From Streptomyces sp. HD (GTDB lineage: Bacteria; Actinomycetota; Actinomycetes; Streptomycetales; Streptomycetaceae), in assembly GCF_028369295.1 (NCBI RefSeq), contig NZ_JAQMYP010000022.1, positions 1 through 64,000 on the forward strand: DNA of 64,000 bases, written 5' to 3'. The position numbers were made by a program, and so were the translations under genes. The notes under the pieces were generated by a model that saw only the letters and a program-made list of their open reading frames with translations, had not been told where the DNA came from and did not search any database. This document shows positions 8,296 through 16,918 of the stretch, one piece after another (position 1 is the first letter of the stretch; each line of letters begins with the position of its first letter).

Positions 8296-9543
8296 ATGCC
8301 CACACGCACGACCACCGAGAACCACCCCGCCCCCTCCCAACTCGACGTCGCCGCCGACCTGTTGGCCCTCCTCGGCGACACCACCACCGAACCCCGCCCC
8401 GACACCCAGCTGGAGGCCCTGACCCTGGCCGTCGCCGCCGACCTCCCCGTCCTCCTCTGGGGCGAGCCGGGGATCGGCAAGACGGCAGCCCTCACGCAGC
8501 TCGCCGCCGCGCTGGATCTGCCGCTCACGACGGTGATCGCCAGCGTCCACGAGCCGTCCGACTTCTCGGGGCTGCCCGTCGTCGGGGACGACCCGGCCGA
8601 GCAGGGCGTACCCATGGCTCCGCCGGACTGGGCGGTACGACTGGTGAGGGCCGGGCGGGGGCTGTTGTTCCTGGACGAGTTGTCGACCGCGCCGCCGGCC
8701 GTGCAGGCCGCGTTGCTGCGGCTGGTGCTCGAACGGCGGGTCGGGGCGCTGACGTTGCCACCGGGTGTGCGGATCGTGGCCGCCGCCAACCCGCGGGCCT
8801 CGGCGGCCGACGGCTGGGAGCTGAGCGCGCCGCTCGCCAACCGTTTCGTGCATCTGCAGTGGGCCCACGACCACGAGGTCGTCGTACGCGGACTCGGCGG
8901 AACCTGGCCGCGGGCGACCCTGCCGCGGCTCGACCCGGGGAGGCTGGCGGAGGCCGTGGACTTCGCGCGGCGCGCGGTGTGCGGGCTGCTGTCCGGGCGG
9001 CCGGGACTCGTGCACCGGCTGCCGAACAGCGAGACGCGTCGGGGTGGGCCCTGGCCCTCGCCCCGGAGCTGGGAGATGACGCAGCGGCTGATCGCCTTCG
9101 CGAACGCCGCCGGATCGTCGCGTGATGTGCTGTCGCTGCTGGTCAGGGGCGCCGTGGGGGACGGTCCTGGGCTAGAGCTGCTGGCGAGCGTGGACCGGAT
9201 GGACCTGCCGGACCCCGAACTGCTGCTCGCCGATCCGGCCGGTGCCGTGCTGCCCGAGCGGGGGGATCTGCGGCAGGCCGCGCTGGACGGGGTGGTGGAG
9301 GCGGTACGGGTGCGCCCGGAGCGGGCCCGGTGGGACGCGGCGTGGGCGTTGCTGGTGCGGGCGACGGAGACGGGGGCGCCGGACCTGGTCGTCGTCCCGG
9401 CGTCCACGCTCGCCTCGCTGCGGCAGGAGGACTGGGATGTGCCGACGTCGATCGAGCGGCTCGCGGGAGTCGTGGGGCTGTCCCGGCGGGCGGATCAGGC
9501 GGCGGGACGGACTGCGGCGGCTGCCGCGCGGGCGACCCGATGA
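8296..9543 (+). CDS. MoxR-type AAA+ ATPase
   Basis: A 415-residue AAA+ ATPase. Walker A is GEPGIGKT (about 56-63), Walker B is LLFLDEL (about 122-128), a sensor stretch IVAAANPRAS (about 157-166) follows, and an arginine finger candidate lies in LANRFVHL. MoxR ATPases act as chaperones that load or activate partners carrying a VWA/MIDAS domain. Such a partner is encoded directly after it with an ATGA overlap. AGGTGA precedes the ATG. This is the energy-providing member of the operon. Confidence 0.88.
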   Translation: MPTRTTTENHPAPSQLDVAADLLALLGDTTTEPRPDTQLEALTLAVAADLPVLLWGEPGIGKTAALTQLAAALDLPLTTVIASVHEPSDFSGLPVVGDDPAEQGVPMAPPDWAVRLVRAGRGLLFLDELSTAPPAVQAALLRLVLERRVGALTLPPGVRIVAAANPRASAADGWELSAPLANRFVHLQWAHDHEVVVRGLGGTWPRATLPRLDPGRLAEAVDFARRAVCGLLSGRPGLVHRLPNSETRRGGPWPSPRSWEMTQRLIAFANAAGSSRDVLSLLVRGAVGDGPGLELLASVDRMDLPDPELLLADPAGAVLPERGDLRQAALDGVVEAVRVRPERARWDAAWALLVRATETGAPDLVVVPASTLASLRQEDWDVPTSIERLAGVVGLSRRADQAAGRTAAAAARATR

Positions 9544-11291
9544 GGACGGCCTCGTCGGGCACGCCCGAGCACACGCCCTGCCCACTCTGCCCACTTCCGG
9601 GGGTGGCGGGTATGGCTGGGGGCGCGCCTGGTCCGGTGTCGGGGGTGGCGGGTATGGCTGGGGGCATGCCTGGTCCGGTGTCGGGGGTGGCGGGTATGGC
9701 TGGGGGCGCGCCTGGTCCGGTGTCGGGGGTGGCGGGTATGGCTGGGGGCATGCCTGGTCCGGTGTCGGGGGTAGCGGGCACGGTCGGGGGCACGCCTGGT
9801 CCGGTGTCAGAGGCACTGGGTACGCCCGAGCACACGCCCCGCCCACTCCCGGGTTCCGCGCGAGCGCCCCACGGCTCACCCCAGCCAGTCCCGGAGGCGC
9901 CGGGCACGGCCGAGCGCACGCCTCGCCCACTCCCGGGTTCCGCGCGAGCGCCCCACGGCTCACCCCAGCCAGTCCCGGAGGCGCCGGGCACGGCCGAAGG
10001 CACGCCCCGCCCACTCCTGGGCTCCGGCCGACCGCCCAACGCCCCGCACCGGCCCCTCGACCGCGACAAACTCTTCGCCGCCCGTCTCCACGCCGCCCGC
10101 GTCCGCCCCTACCTCGCGACCGCCCTCTTCGCGCTGCACATCGTCGAGTCGAAGGACGTCCCGACGATGGCCGTGGACCGGCACTGGCGTTGCTATGTCT
10201 CGCCCGCGTTCGTGGACCGAACGCCGGTGGAGGAGCTGGCCGGGGTGTGGGTGCACGAGGTGTCGCATTTGCTCCGGGATCACCACGGGCGCAGCGATCG
10301 CGTCGCGCGTGAGCGCGGGCTGACCGGACCGGGCGAGCGGCTGCGGATGAACATCGCGGCGGACTGCGAGATCAACGACGACGTCTACGGCGAGGGCCTC
10401 GCCCGGCCCAAGGACGCCGTCGACCCCGCGTCCCTGATGCTGCGGGACGGCGAGCTGATGGAGGACTACCTGCGTCAGTTCCGGCTCGGTCCGCGCATGC
10501 AGGACCTCGCCTGGCTGGACTGCGGCAGCGGCGCCGACGGGCTGGAGCGGGAGTGGGATCTGGGGGCGGACGGTGCGCACGGGCTCAGCGCGCAGGAACG
10601 GGACGCCGTCCGGTTCCGGGTGGCGCAGGGCATCACCGGGCGGCCGGGGCACGCCTCGCAGGGGTGGCAGCGGTGGGCGGAGGAGGCCTTCCATCCGCCC
10701 CAGCCGTGGCGGGAACTGCTGGGCGCGGCGGTCCGCTCGGCGGCGTCCGGCCCGGGTGCCGGCGAGGACTACACATACGGCCGTCCCTCACGCCGCTCGT
10801 CCTCGGTGCCCGGCGCCGTCCTGCCGAGCCTGCGGCGCCGGCCGCCCCGCGTCTGTGTCGTCATCGACACCTCAGGGTCGGTCAGCGACGCCGAACTGGG
10901 CAGCGCGCTGCTGGAGGTCGCCGCGATCTCCCGGGCCGTGGGCGGGCGGGGCGACCTGGTCAGCGTGGTGTCGTGCGACGCGGCGGCCGGGGGCGTGCAC
11001 CGGCTGTGCCGGGCGGAGGGGATTCCGCTGGTCGGGGGCGGCGGTACGGATCTGCGTGCGGGTTTCGCCAGGGCGCTGCGGGCGCGGCCCCGGCCCGATG
11101 TCGTCGTGGCCCTGACCGACGGACAGACACCCTGGCCGAGCTCCCGACCGCCGTGCCGGACGGTGGTGGGGCTGTTCCCCCGTCCGCGGGTGCGGGGCGC
11201 GCGGGCCGAGCGGAATCCCGAGTACGTGCCGGACTCACCGCCGGACTGGGCCCGCGTGGTCGAGATCGGGTCGGACTCCGGCGGGCGGTGA
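9540..11291 (+). CDS. Metallopeptidase-like/VWA-like protein (DUF2201 type)
   Basis: About 583 residues starting at an ATG overlapping the ATPase stop. Residues 1-165 are low-complexity repeats. A putative metallopeptidase domain follows, with HEVSH (an HExxH zinc site) and downstream NIAADCEINDD. The C-terminal part is a VWA-like domain with a MIDAS motif DTSGSVS and a later DLRAGF/ALTDGQTPW region. The combination matches the VWA-like partners of MoxR ATPases. Peptidase activity is possible but not demonstrated for the family. The repetitive N-terminus is unusual and could be absent if translation began later. Confidence 0.82.
   Translation: MRTASSGTPEHTPCPLCPLPGVAGMAGGAPGPVSGVAGMAGGMPGPVSGVAGMAGGAPGPVSGVAGMAGGMPGPVSGVAGTVGGTPGPVSEALGTPEHTPRPLPGSARAPHGSPQPVPEAPGTAERTPRPLPGSARAPHGSPQPVPEAPGTAEGTPRPLLGSGRPPNAPHRPLDRDKLFAARLHAARVRPYLATALFALHIVESKDVPTMAVDRHWRCYVSPAFVDRTPVEELAGVWVHEVSHLLRDHHGRSDRVARERGLTGPGERLRMNIAADCEINDDVYGEGLARPKDAVDPASLMLRDGELMEDYLRQFRLGPRMQDLAWLDCGSGADGLEREWDLGADGAHGLSAQERDAVRFRVAQGITGRPGHASQGWQRWAEEAFHPPQPWRELLGAAVRSAASGPGAGEDYTYGRPSRRSSSVPGAVLPSLRRRPPRVCVVIDTSGSVSDAELGSALLEVAAISRAVGGRGDLVSVVSCDAAAGGVHRLCRAEGIPLVGGGGTDLRAGFARALRARPRPDVVVALTDGQTPWPSSRPPCRTVVGLFPRPRVRGARAERNPEYVPDSPPDWARVVEIGSDSGGR
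9600..9809 (+). repeat. 42-bp in-frame tandem repeat, five units
   Basis: Five contiguous 42-bp units encoding GVAGMAGGxPGPVS, where x alternates Ala and Met (GCG versus ATG) before degenerating in the fifth unit. The alternation suggests an earlier 84-bp duplication. The array lies near the N-terminus of the VWA protein and keeps the frame. Confidence 0.95.
9834..10025 (+). repeat. 84-bp in-frame tandem repeat
   Basis: Two nearly identical 84-bp units (9834-9917 and 9918-10001), each encoding 28 residues that begin TPRPLPGSARAPHG, followed by a partial third copy. It continues the proline-rich N-terminal region after the 42-bp array and shares its TPRPL/GT themes. Confidence 0.93.
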
Positions 11292-11541
11292 GGTCGGGCG
11301 GTAAGGCGGGCGGTGAGGTCGGCTGTGAGTTCAGGTGGTGAGGTCGGGCGGTGACGTCGGGTGGTGAGGTCGGGTGTGACGTCGGGCGGTGACGTCGGGT
11401 GTCGGGCGGTGACGTCGGGTGGTGAGGTCGGGTGGTGAGTTTCCGGTGGTGAGGGAGCGGGAATGCGAGCGCGTTGCGCGCGTCGGTCCTTCGGCGGGAG
11501 CCGGTTCGTGGGCCTGCGTCATGCGGTGATGTCCCGGCGGG
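11292..11541. repeat. G-rich degenerate tandem repeats between convergent genes
   Basis: A 250-bp gap between the VWA gene and arsM. From about 11292 to 11450 it is made of irregular GGTGAGGTCGGGCGGT / GGTGACGTCGGGTGGT-type units with a period near 8-17 bp, almost without C runs on the plus strand. No credible gene is seen. It may act as a transcription barrier between the converging genes or as a slippage-prone spacer. Confidence 0.8.
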
Positions 11542-12441
11542 TCAGTTCTGGCAGGCGCATCCGGCGGTGCTCTTTGCCTCGCTGACGGTGACGGACGGGT
11601 CGGTCGCCTGCTCGGCCGGGGTGCAGCAGGCCGTGACGCCGCAGCAGGAGTCGGTCTCCGCAGAGGGCACGGTGGCGGCCGGGCCGGGGGCGGTGGTGGG
11701 CTTGGTGGCGCGGACGACGGCGGAGTGCATGCCGTCGGCGACCGCGTGGGTCGGGGTGATCTCGACGTCGGTGAACCCGGCGGACTCCAGGCCCGCGCGG
11801 TATTCGGCGAAGGAGAGCGCGCCGGCGATGCAGCCGACGTAGTCGCCGCGCTCGGCCCGCTGTTCGGCGGTGAGGGTGTCGTCGGCGACGACGTCGGAGA
11901 CGCCGATGCGGCCGCCGGGCCTGAGGACGCGGAACGTCTCGGCGAACACGGCGGGCTTGTCGACCGACAGGTTGATCACGCAGTTGGAGATCACCACGTC
12001 GATCGTGTGCGCGGGCAGTGGTACGGCCTCGATGGTGCCCTTGAGGAACTCCACGTTCGTCGCGCCCGCCTTCGCCGCGTTGGCCAGGGCGAGTTCGAGC
12101 ATCTCCTCGGTCATGTCCAGTCCGTAGGCCCTGCCGGTGGGGCCGACCCTGCGGGCGGAGAGCAGGACGTCGATGCCGCCTCCGGAGCCGAGGTCGAGGA
12201 CGCGCTCGCCTTCGCGTAGTTCGGCCACGGCGGTGGGGTTGCCGCAGCCGAGGGAGGCGGCCAGGGCCTCGGCGGGCAGGGTGTCGCGCTCGTCCGCGGC
12301 GTACAGCGTCGAGCCGAAGTTCTCGTCGACCTCGACCGGCTCGGGTCCGCAACAGGTGGTGCCGCCGTCGGTGACCTGCACGGCCGCCGCGGCGTACCGG
12401 CGACGGACGGCTTCCCTCAGGTCGGTGGACTGCTCGCTCAT
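11542..12441 (-). CDS. arsM: Arsenite S-adenosylmethionine methyltransferase
   Basis: A 299-residue class I methyltransferase. The SAM-binding motif VLDLGSGGGID lies near residues 81-91. Conserved cysteines of ArsM enzymes appear in LGCGNPT (C66), SNCVINLS and GDYVGCIAGALS. An N-terminal CC (30-31) and a C-terminal cysteine cluster (SCCGVTACC, then CACQN) could hold As(III). The enzyme converts arsenite to methylated species. It is divergent from arsR across a 104-bp control region, so it is probably repressed by that ArsR. Confidence 0.92.
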   Translation of the reverse strand: MSEQSTDLREAVRRRYAAAAVQVTDGGTTCCGPEPVEVDENFGSTLYAADERDTLPAEALAASLGCGNPTAVAELREGERVLDLGSGGGIDVLLSARRVGPTGRAYGLDMTEEMLELALANAAKAGATNVEFLKGTIEAVPLPAHTIDVVISNCVINLSVDKPAVFAETFRVLRPGGRIGVSDVVADDTLTAEQRAERGDYVGCIAGALSFAEYRAGLESAGFTDVEITPTHAVADGMHSAVVRATKPTTAPGPAATVPSAETDSCCGVTACCTPAEQATDPSVTVSEAKSTAGCACQN

Positions 12442-12487
12442 GACTCACTCCCGGGTGACGGGCCGCGACAGGGCCCGGAACGGCCTG

Positions 12488-12540
12488 TATTGACGTTCAT
12501 TGATGCAAGCTTGCGCCTTGTATCGAAAAACGTCAACATA
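12488..12540. promoter_or_regulatory. arsM-arsR divergent control region
   Basis: An AT-richer stretch between the divergent arsM and arsR genes. It holds inverted repeats TTGACGTT (12490-12497) and AACGTCAA (12529-12536), 31 nt apart, around a central perfect palindrome GCAAGCTTGC (12505-12514). ArsR/SmtB proteins bind imperfect dyads near the promoter and release them on As(III) binding. This is the likely operator for both genes. Confidence 0.6.
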
Positions 12541-12545
12541 GAAGC

Positions 12546-12980
12546 ATGTCGAAACAAGTGCTTGAGGTGATCGGCCAGGACGCCGCCTGCTGCCCGGGCC
12601 TGTCCGCCGCGCCGCTCGACGAGGGTCAGGCGGCCGATCTGGCCAAGGTCTTCAAGGCCCTGGGCGATCCGGTCCGGCTGCGGCTGATGTCGATGATCGC
12701 CTCACGTGGCGAGGGTGGTGAAGGCGGTGGGGGCGGTGAGGTCTGTGTGTGCGAGCTGACTCCGGCGTTCGACCTGTCCCAGCCGACGATCTCCCACCAC
12801 CTCAAGCTGCTGCGGCAGGCCGGGCTCATCGACTGCGAGCGTCGCGGCACCTGGGTGTACTACTGGGTGCTGCCCGGTGTCCTGGACCGGCTCGCCGCGT
12901 TCCTGACCGTCCCGCAGTCGGCCGGGGTCACCTCGCAGCCGGCCGGGGCCACCCCGCAGTCCGCCGGGGCCACCGCGTGA
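12546..12980 (+). CDS. arsR: ArsR-family arsenic-responsive repressor
   Basis: A 144-residue winged-helix regulator. The core is KVFKALGDPVRLRLMSMI, the recognition helix region FDLSQPTISHHLKLLRQAGLI, and the wing CERRGTWVYYWV. Candidate metal-sensing thiols are CVC at residues 67-69 before the recognition helix and CC at 15-16. A glycine/glutamate-rich insert (about 54-65) precedes the CVC motif and is unusual. The C-terminal tail carries three QPAGAT/QSAGAT-like repeats. The aquaporin gene starts inside its stop codon. Confidence 0.9.
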   Translation: MSKQVLEVIGQDAACCPGLSAAPLDEGQAADLAKVFKALGDPVRLRLMSMIASRGEGGEGGGGGEVCVCELTPAFDLSQPTISHHLKLLRQAGLIDCERRGTWVYYWVLPGVLDRLAAFLTVPQSAGVTSQPAGATPQSAGATA

Positions 12981-13714
12981 ACGCCTCGCTCGGCCGCCGG
13001 GTCGCCGCCGAGACCGTCGGGACCGGGCTGCTGGTCGCCGTGGTGGTCGGCTCCGGTATCCAGGCCACCGAGCTGTCGCGTGACGTCGGTGTGCAGCTGC
13101 TCGCCAACTCCCTCGCCACCGTCTTCGGCCTGGGCGTGCTCATCCTGCTGCTCGGGCCGGTCTCCGGCGCGCACTTCAACCCCGTCGTCACCCTCGCCGC
13201 CTGGTTCACCGGCCGTCGTACGCCGGGCGGGCCGGCCCTGCGGGACGTCGTGGCGTACGTGCCCGCCCAGATCCTGGGCGCGATCGGCGGGGCGGTCCTG
13301 GCCGACGCGATGTTCGCCGAGCCGATGGTGCGGTTCTCGACCCACGAGCGGTCCGCCGGCCATCTGTGGCTCGGCGAGGTCGTCGCCACGGCCGGGCTGA
13401 TCCTGCTGATCCTCGGGCTGAACCGGATCGGCCGCGCCGCGCTCGCCCCGGCCGCGGTCGCCTCGTACATCGGGGCCGCCTACTGGTTCACCTCCTCCAC
13501 GTCGTTCGCGAACCCCGCGGTGACCATCGGGCGGGCCTTCACCGACACGTTCGCCGGCATCGCGCCCGCCTCCGTCACCGCGTTCATCGCCGCCCAACTG
13601 GTAGGCGGCGCACTCGGACTCGGCATCGTGGCCATGGTCTACGGCACGCGCCCCGTACCGGCACGGCCCGAGGCGTCCGCCCCGCCCGCGGAACCGGAAC
13701 TCGCCTCCTCCTGA
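12977..13714 (+). CDS. MIP-family aquaglyceroporin, probable arsenite channel
   Basis: A 245-residue membrane channel. It has six membrane helices and the two half-helix motifs HFNPVVT (NPV variant) and FANPAVT. The GTG start overlaps the arsR stop. MIP channels placed in ars operons next to ArsC, such as Sinorhizobium AqpS, let As(III) produced by arsenate reduction leave the cell. No ArsB or Acr3 pump gene is present here, so this channel plus ArsM methylation would form the detoxification route. Confidence 0.85.
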   Translation: MNASLGRRVAAETVGTGLLVAVVVGSGIQATELSRDVGVQLLANSLATVFGLGVLILLLGPVSGAHFNPVVTLAAWFTGRRTPGGPALRDVVAYVPAQILGAIGGAVLADAMFAEPMVRFSTHERSAGHLWLGEVVATAGLILLILGLNRIGRAALAPAAVASYIGAAYWFTSSTSFANPAVTIGRAFTDTFAGIAPASVTAFIAAQLVGGALGLGIVAMVYGTRPVPARPEASAPPAEPELASS

Positions 13715-13788
13715 CCACCCGCCCCGTCTCCTCCTGACCACCTGCCTCGCCTCGCTTCGTCCGGCCCCGCCTCCGAGAAGGACCCGCC

Positions 13789-14202
13789 ATGAGCACCTCC
13801 GCCCCGCGCCCGTCAGTGCTGTTCGTCTGCGTCCACAACGCCGGCCGCTCCCAGATGGCAGCCGCCTTCCTCGCCCACCTGGCGGGCGACCGCATCGAGG
13901 TCCGCTCCGCCGGCTCCGCCCCCGCCGACACCGTCAACCCGGCCGTGGTCGAAGCGATGAGCGAGGTCGGCATCGACATCTCCGCCCAGACCCCGAAGGT
14001 CCTCACGACCGAGGCAGTCCAGGCATCCGACGTCGTGATCACCATGGGCTGCGGCGACGCGTGCCCCGTCTTCCCCGGCAAGCGGTACCTCGACTGGCGG
14101 CTCGACGACCCGGCAGGGCAGGGCGTCGAGGCCGTACGCCCCATCCGCGACGCGATCGAGACCCGCGTCCGCACACTGATCTCGGAAATCACATCCCGCT
14201 GA
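13789..14202 (+). CDS. arsC: Arsenate reductase, low-molecular-weight phosphatase fold
   Basis: A 137-residue thiol enzyme that reduces arsenate to arsenite. The anion loop CVHNAGRS is at residues 14-21, two further cysteines are in CGDAC (88 and 92), and DWRLDDP follows at about 102-108. This is the thioredoxin-type (phosphatase-related) ArsC class rather than the glutaredoxin-fold class. It lies 74 nt after the aquaporin gene and completes the arsR-aqp-arsC unit. Confidence 0.92.
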   Translation: MSTSAPRPSVLFVCVHNAGRSQMAAAFLAHLAGDRIEVRSAGSAPADTVNPAVVEAMSEVGIDISAQTPKVLTTEAVQASDVVITMGCGDACPVFPGKRYLDWRLDDPAGQGVEAVRPIRDAIETRVRTLISEITSR

Positions 14203-14460
14203 CGCCCACCCAGCAGTCCCCCCCGCAGTCCCATCGCAGGTCCCATCGCAGTCCCCCTGGCAGCACCCTCCCGCAGTCCCACCGCAGTCCCCCGGCAGTA
14301 CCCGGCCGCAGCATCCCCGTCGTACCCATGGCGGACGCCCCGCTCGATCCGTACTGCGTTCTCAGTACAGGCGATTGTCGGCAGCCGCACGACGACACGG
14401 CACACCCTCTCCCGAGAGCCTGGGCGCACGTTCGAGTCCCAGATGTGGAGACCCCCTGTC
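14203..14460 (+). other. Intergenic region with CGCAGTCCC repeats
   Basis: A 258-bp gap. The first 100 bp hold about six irregular copies of CGCAGTCCC/CAGTCCC-type units (14210-14310). The second half is less biased and carries the promoter side of the MMPL gene. No coding sequence is supported. Confidence 0.6.
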
Positions 14461-16683
14461 GTGGCTACTTTCCTGTATCGAGTGGGCCGTCTGGCCTTCC
14501 GGCGGCGCTGGTACGTCGCCCTGGTCTGGGCGGCCGTGCTGGCCGCCGTCGGGTTGGGCGCGCTGAAGGCCCCGGGCGCGGCCGACGAGGAGTTCTCGAT
14601 GCCGGGCATCGAGTCGCAGAAGGCGTTCGACCTGATGGGGGAGCGCTTCCCGGGTGCGACGGCCGACGGCGCCACCGCGCGGGTCGTCTTCGTCGCGCCC
14701 GGCGGTCAGAAGGTGACCGCCGCCGAGCACAAGAAGGCCGTAGAGGAGGCCGTGGCCGAGCTGGGCGACGGCTCGCAGGTGGCGTCCGTCGCCGATCCGT
14801 TCCAGGCGAAGGCGGTGAGCAAGGACGGTACGACGGCGTTCGCGACCGTCACCTTCAAGGTGAAGGCCAACGACCTCACCGACGCGAGCAAGACGCATCT
14901 GGAGAAGGCGATCGGCGACGCCCGGGACTCCGGGCTGACCGTCGAGGCCGGCGGCTCCGCGATGGACGACGGGGGCGGTGCGGGCGGCATGGCCGAGGTC
15001 ATCGGCATCGCGATAGCCGCGGTCGTACTCCTCGTCACCTTCGGGTCTCTCGCCGCCGCCGGGCTGCCGCTGCTGACCGCCGTCGTGGGCGTCGGCGTCA
15101 GCATGGCCGCGATCCTCGCCCTGTCCGACGCCCTCGGTCTGTCCACCACGACCGGCACCCTCGCGATGATGCTCGGCCTCGCGGTCGGGATCGACTACGC
15201 CCTGTTCGTCGTCTCGCGCTATCGCGAGGAGCGCGCCAAGGGCCGTACGCCGCAGGAGGCGACCGGTCTCGCCGTCGGTACGGCCGGGTCGGCGGTCGTG
15301 TTCGCCGGGCTCACCGTCGTCATCGCCCTGGCCGGGCTGGCGGTCGTCGGCATCCCGATGCTCACCAAGATGGGGCTGGCCGCGGCCGGCGCGGTCGTCG
15401 TCGCCGTGCTCGTCGCGCTCACGCTGGTGCCCGCCTTCCTCGGCTTCTGGCCCAACGCCGTGCTTGAGCGGCGGGCCCGCAAGCGCGGCCGTATGGAAGA
15501 GAGCGGCGGCGACAACGGCGGCACCCGGTGGGCGCGGTTCGTGCTGCGGCGGCCCCTTCCCGTGCTGCTCCTCGGCGTCGTCGGCCTCGGCGCGCTCGCC
15601 GTGCCGATGACGCAGTTGCAGCTGGGCATGCCCGGTGACGAGGCCAAGGCGACGTCCACCACCGAGCGGCGGGCCTACGACGCGCTCGCCGACGCGTTCG
15701 GGCCGGGCTTCAACGGGCCGTTGACCGTCGTCGTGGACGCCAAGGGGGACGCGGATCCGAAGGGTGCCGTCACGACGATCAGCGAGGAGATCGGTGGCAC
15801 GAAGGGGGTCGTGTCCGTGTCCCCCGCCCGCTTCAACGGCGCCGGTGACACCGCCGTCTTCTCCGTCGTGCCGTCCACCGCGCCGACCGACGAGAAGACC
15901 AAGGAGCTGGTGACCACCATCCGCGGCGAACGCGACGGCGTCGAGGCCGGGACCGGGGCCACCTTCGAGGTCACCGGCACCACCGCGATGAACATCGACA
16001 TCGCCGACAAGGTGCAGGCCGCGCTGGTCCCGTATCTGATCGTCGTGGTCGGGCTCGCGATCGTGCTGCTGCTGGTGGTGTTCCGGTCGCTGCTCGTCCC
16101 ACTGAAGGCGGCCCTCGGCTTCCTGCTCTCGGTGCTGGCCTCCCTCGGCGCCGTGGTCGTGGTCTTCCAGCAGGGGCACGGCGCCGAACTGCTGGGCGTG
16201 GAGCAGACCGGGCCGATCATGAGCCTGACGCCGATCTTCCTGGTGGGCATCGTCTTCGGGCTGGCCATGGACTACGAGGTCTTCCTCGTCTCGCGGATGC
16301 GGGAGGCGTACGTCCACGGGGAGCGGCCCGGACAGGCGGTCGTCTCCGGGTTCCGGCACAGCGCCCGCGTGGTCGTGGCCGCCGCGATGATCATGATCGC
16401 GGTGTTCGCCGGGTTCATCGGCGAGAGCGACTCCATGATCAAGATGATCGGGTTCGGGCTGGCCTCCGCCGTCCTCCTCGACGCCTTCGTCGTACGGATG
16501 GCGATCGTGCCCGCCGTGCTCGCGCTGCTCGGCGACAAGGCATGGTGGCTGCCGAAGTGGCTGGACCGGATCCTGCCGCGCGTGGACGTGGAGGGCGAGG
16601 CGCTCACCCGACGGGCGGAGGCGGAGATGGAGACGGAGCCCGGTCCGGCGGACCCGGCCGGGCTGGAAGTGGCACGCACCTGA
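14461..16683 (+). CDS. MMPL-family membrane transporter
   Basis: About 740 residues in two repeated halves, each with one membrane segment, a large outside loop and a bundle of five to six segments. The first half has VGIDYALFVVSRYREE, the second VFGLAMDYEVFLVSRMREAY; these DY dyads are the proton-relay signature of MMPL/RND transporters. The GTG at 14461 is preferred (GGAG about 10 nt upstream); an ATG six codons earlier is possible. Substrate is unknown; actinobacterial members export lipids, metabolites or drugs. The kinase gene follows after a hairpin. Confidence 0.85.
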   Translation: MATFLYRVGRLAFRRRWYVALVWAAVLAAVGLGALKAPGAADEEFSMPGIESQKAFDLMGERFPGATADGATARVVFVAPGGQKVTAAEHKKAVEEAVAELGDGSQVASVADPFQAKAVSKDGTTAFATVTFKVKANDLTDASKTHLEKAIGDARDSGLTVEAGGSAMDDGGGAGGMAEVIGIAIAAVVLLVTFGSLAAAGLPLLTAVVGVGVSMAAILALSDALGLSTTTGTLAMMLGLAVGIDYALFVVSRYREERAKGRTPQEATGLAVGTAGSAVVFAGLTVVIALAGLAVVGIPMLTKMGLAAAGAVVVAVLVALTLVPAFLGFWPNAVLERRARKRGRMEESGGDNGGTRWARFVLRRPLPVLLLGVVGLGALAVPMTQLQLGMPGDEAKATSTTERRAYDALADAFGPGFNGPLTVVVDAKGDADPKGAVTTISEEIGGTKGVVSVSPARFNGAGDTAVFSVVPSTAPTDEKTKELVTTIRGERDGVEAGTGATFEVTGTTAMNIDIADKVQAALVPYLIVVVGLAIVLLLVVFRSLLVPLKAALGFLLSVLASLGAVVVVFQQGHGAELLGVEQTGPIMSLTPIFLVGIVFGLAMDYEVFLVSRMREAYVHGERPGQAVVSGFRHSARVVVAAAMIMIAVFAGFIGESDSMIKMIGFGLASAVLLDAFVVRMAIVPAVLALLGDKAWWLPKWLDRILPRVDVEGEALTRRAEAEMETEPGPADPAGLEVART

Positions 16684-16854
16684 TCCGGCCGTCCCGCCTC
16701 GACCGCGGCGGACAGGGACCTGGCAGGGACCTGCAACCGCCCCGTCGCCGGTGGTGGTGCCGCCGCGGCATCGGCCGCACCAGAGGCCCCGCCGGGACCG
16801 CGGCCCCCAAGGACCCCCGGGACCCCCGGGACCCCAAGGCCCCCCAGGACCCCC

Positions 16855-16888
16855 GGGACCGCCCGTGACGAAGGACACGGGCGGTCCC
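16855..16888 (+). terminator. Hairpin between MMPL and kinase genes
   Basis: A perfect 13-bp inverted repeat (GGGACCGCCCGTG and its complement) with an 8-nt loop, just after a run of GGGACCCCC units. It sits 171 nt after the MMPL stop and 30 nt before the kinase ATG, so it could terminate the former or attenuate the latter. Confidence 0.7.
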
Positions 16889-16918
16889 GTCCGCCGTTCC
16901 TTCCCGGAGGCGTCCACC

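Noticed and set aside
9143..10069. Long minus-strand open frames with PPAIPATPDTG-type repeats
   Set aside because: They are the mirror of the plus-strand 42-bp and 84-bp repeats inside the ATPase/VWA genes. GC-rich repeats keep all frames open.
16751..16918. Collagen-like GPPGPPGPQ extension of the histidine kinase
   Set aside because: The CGGAGG ribosome site and family length favour the ATG at 16919. The upstream codons come from GGGACCCCC repeats and a hairpin.
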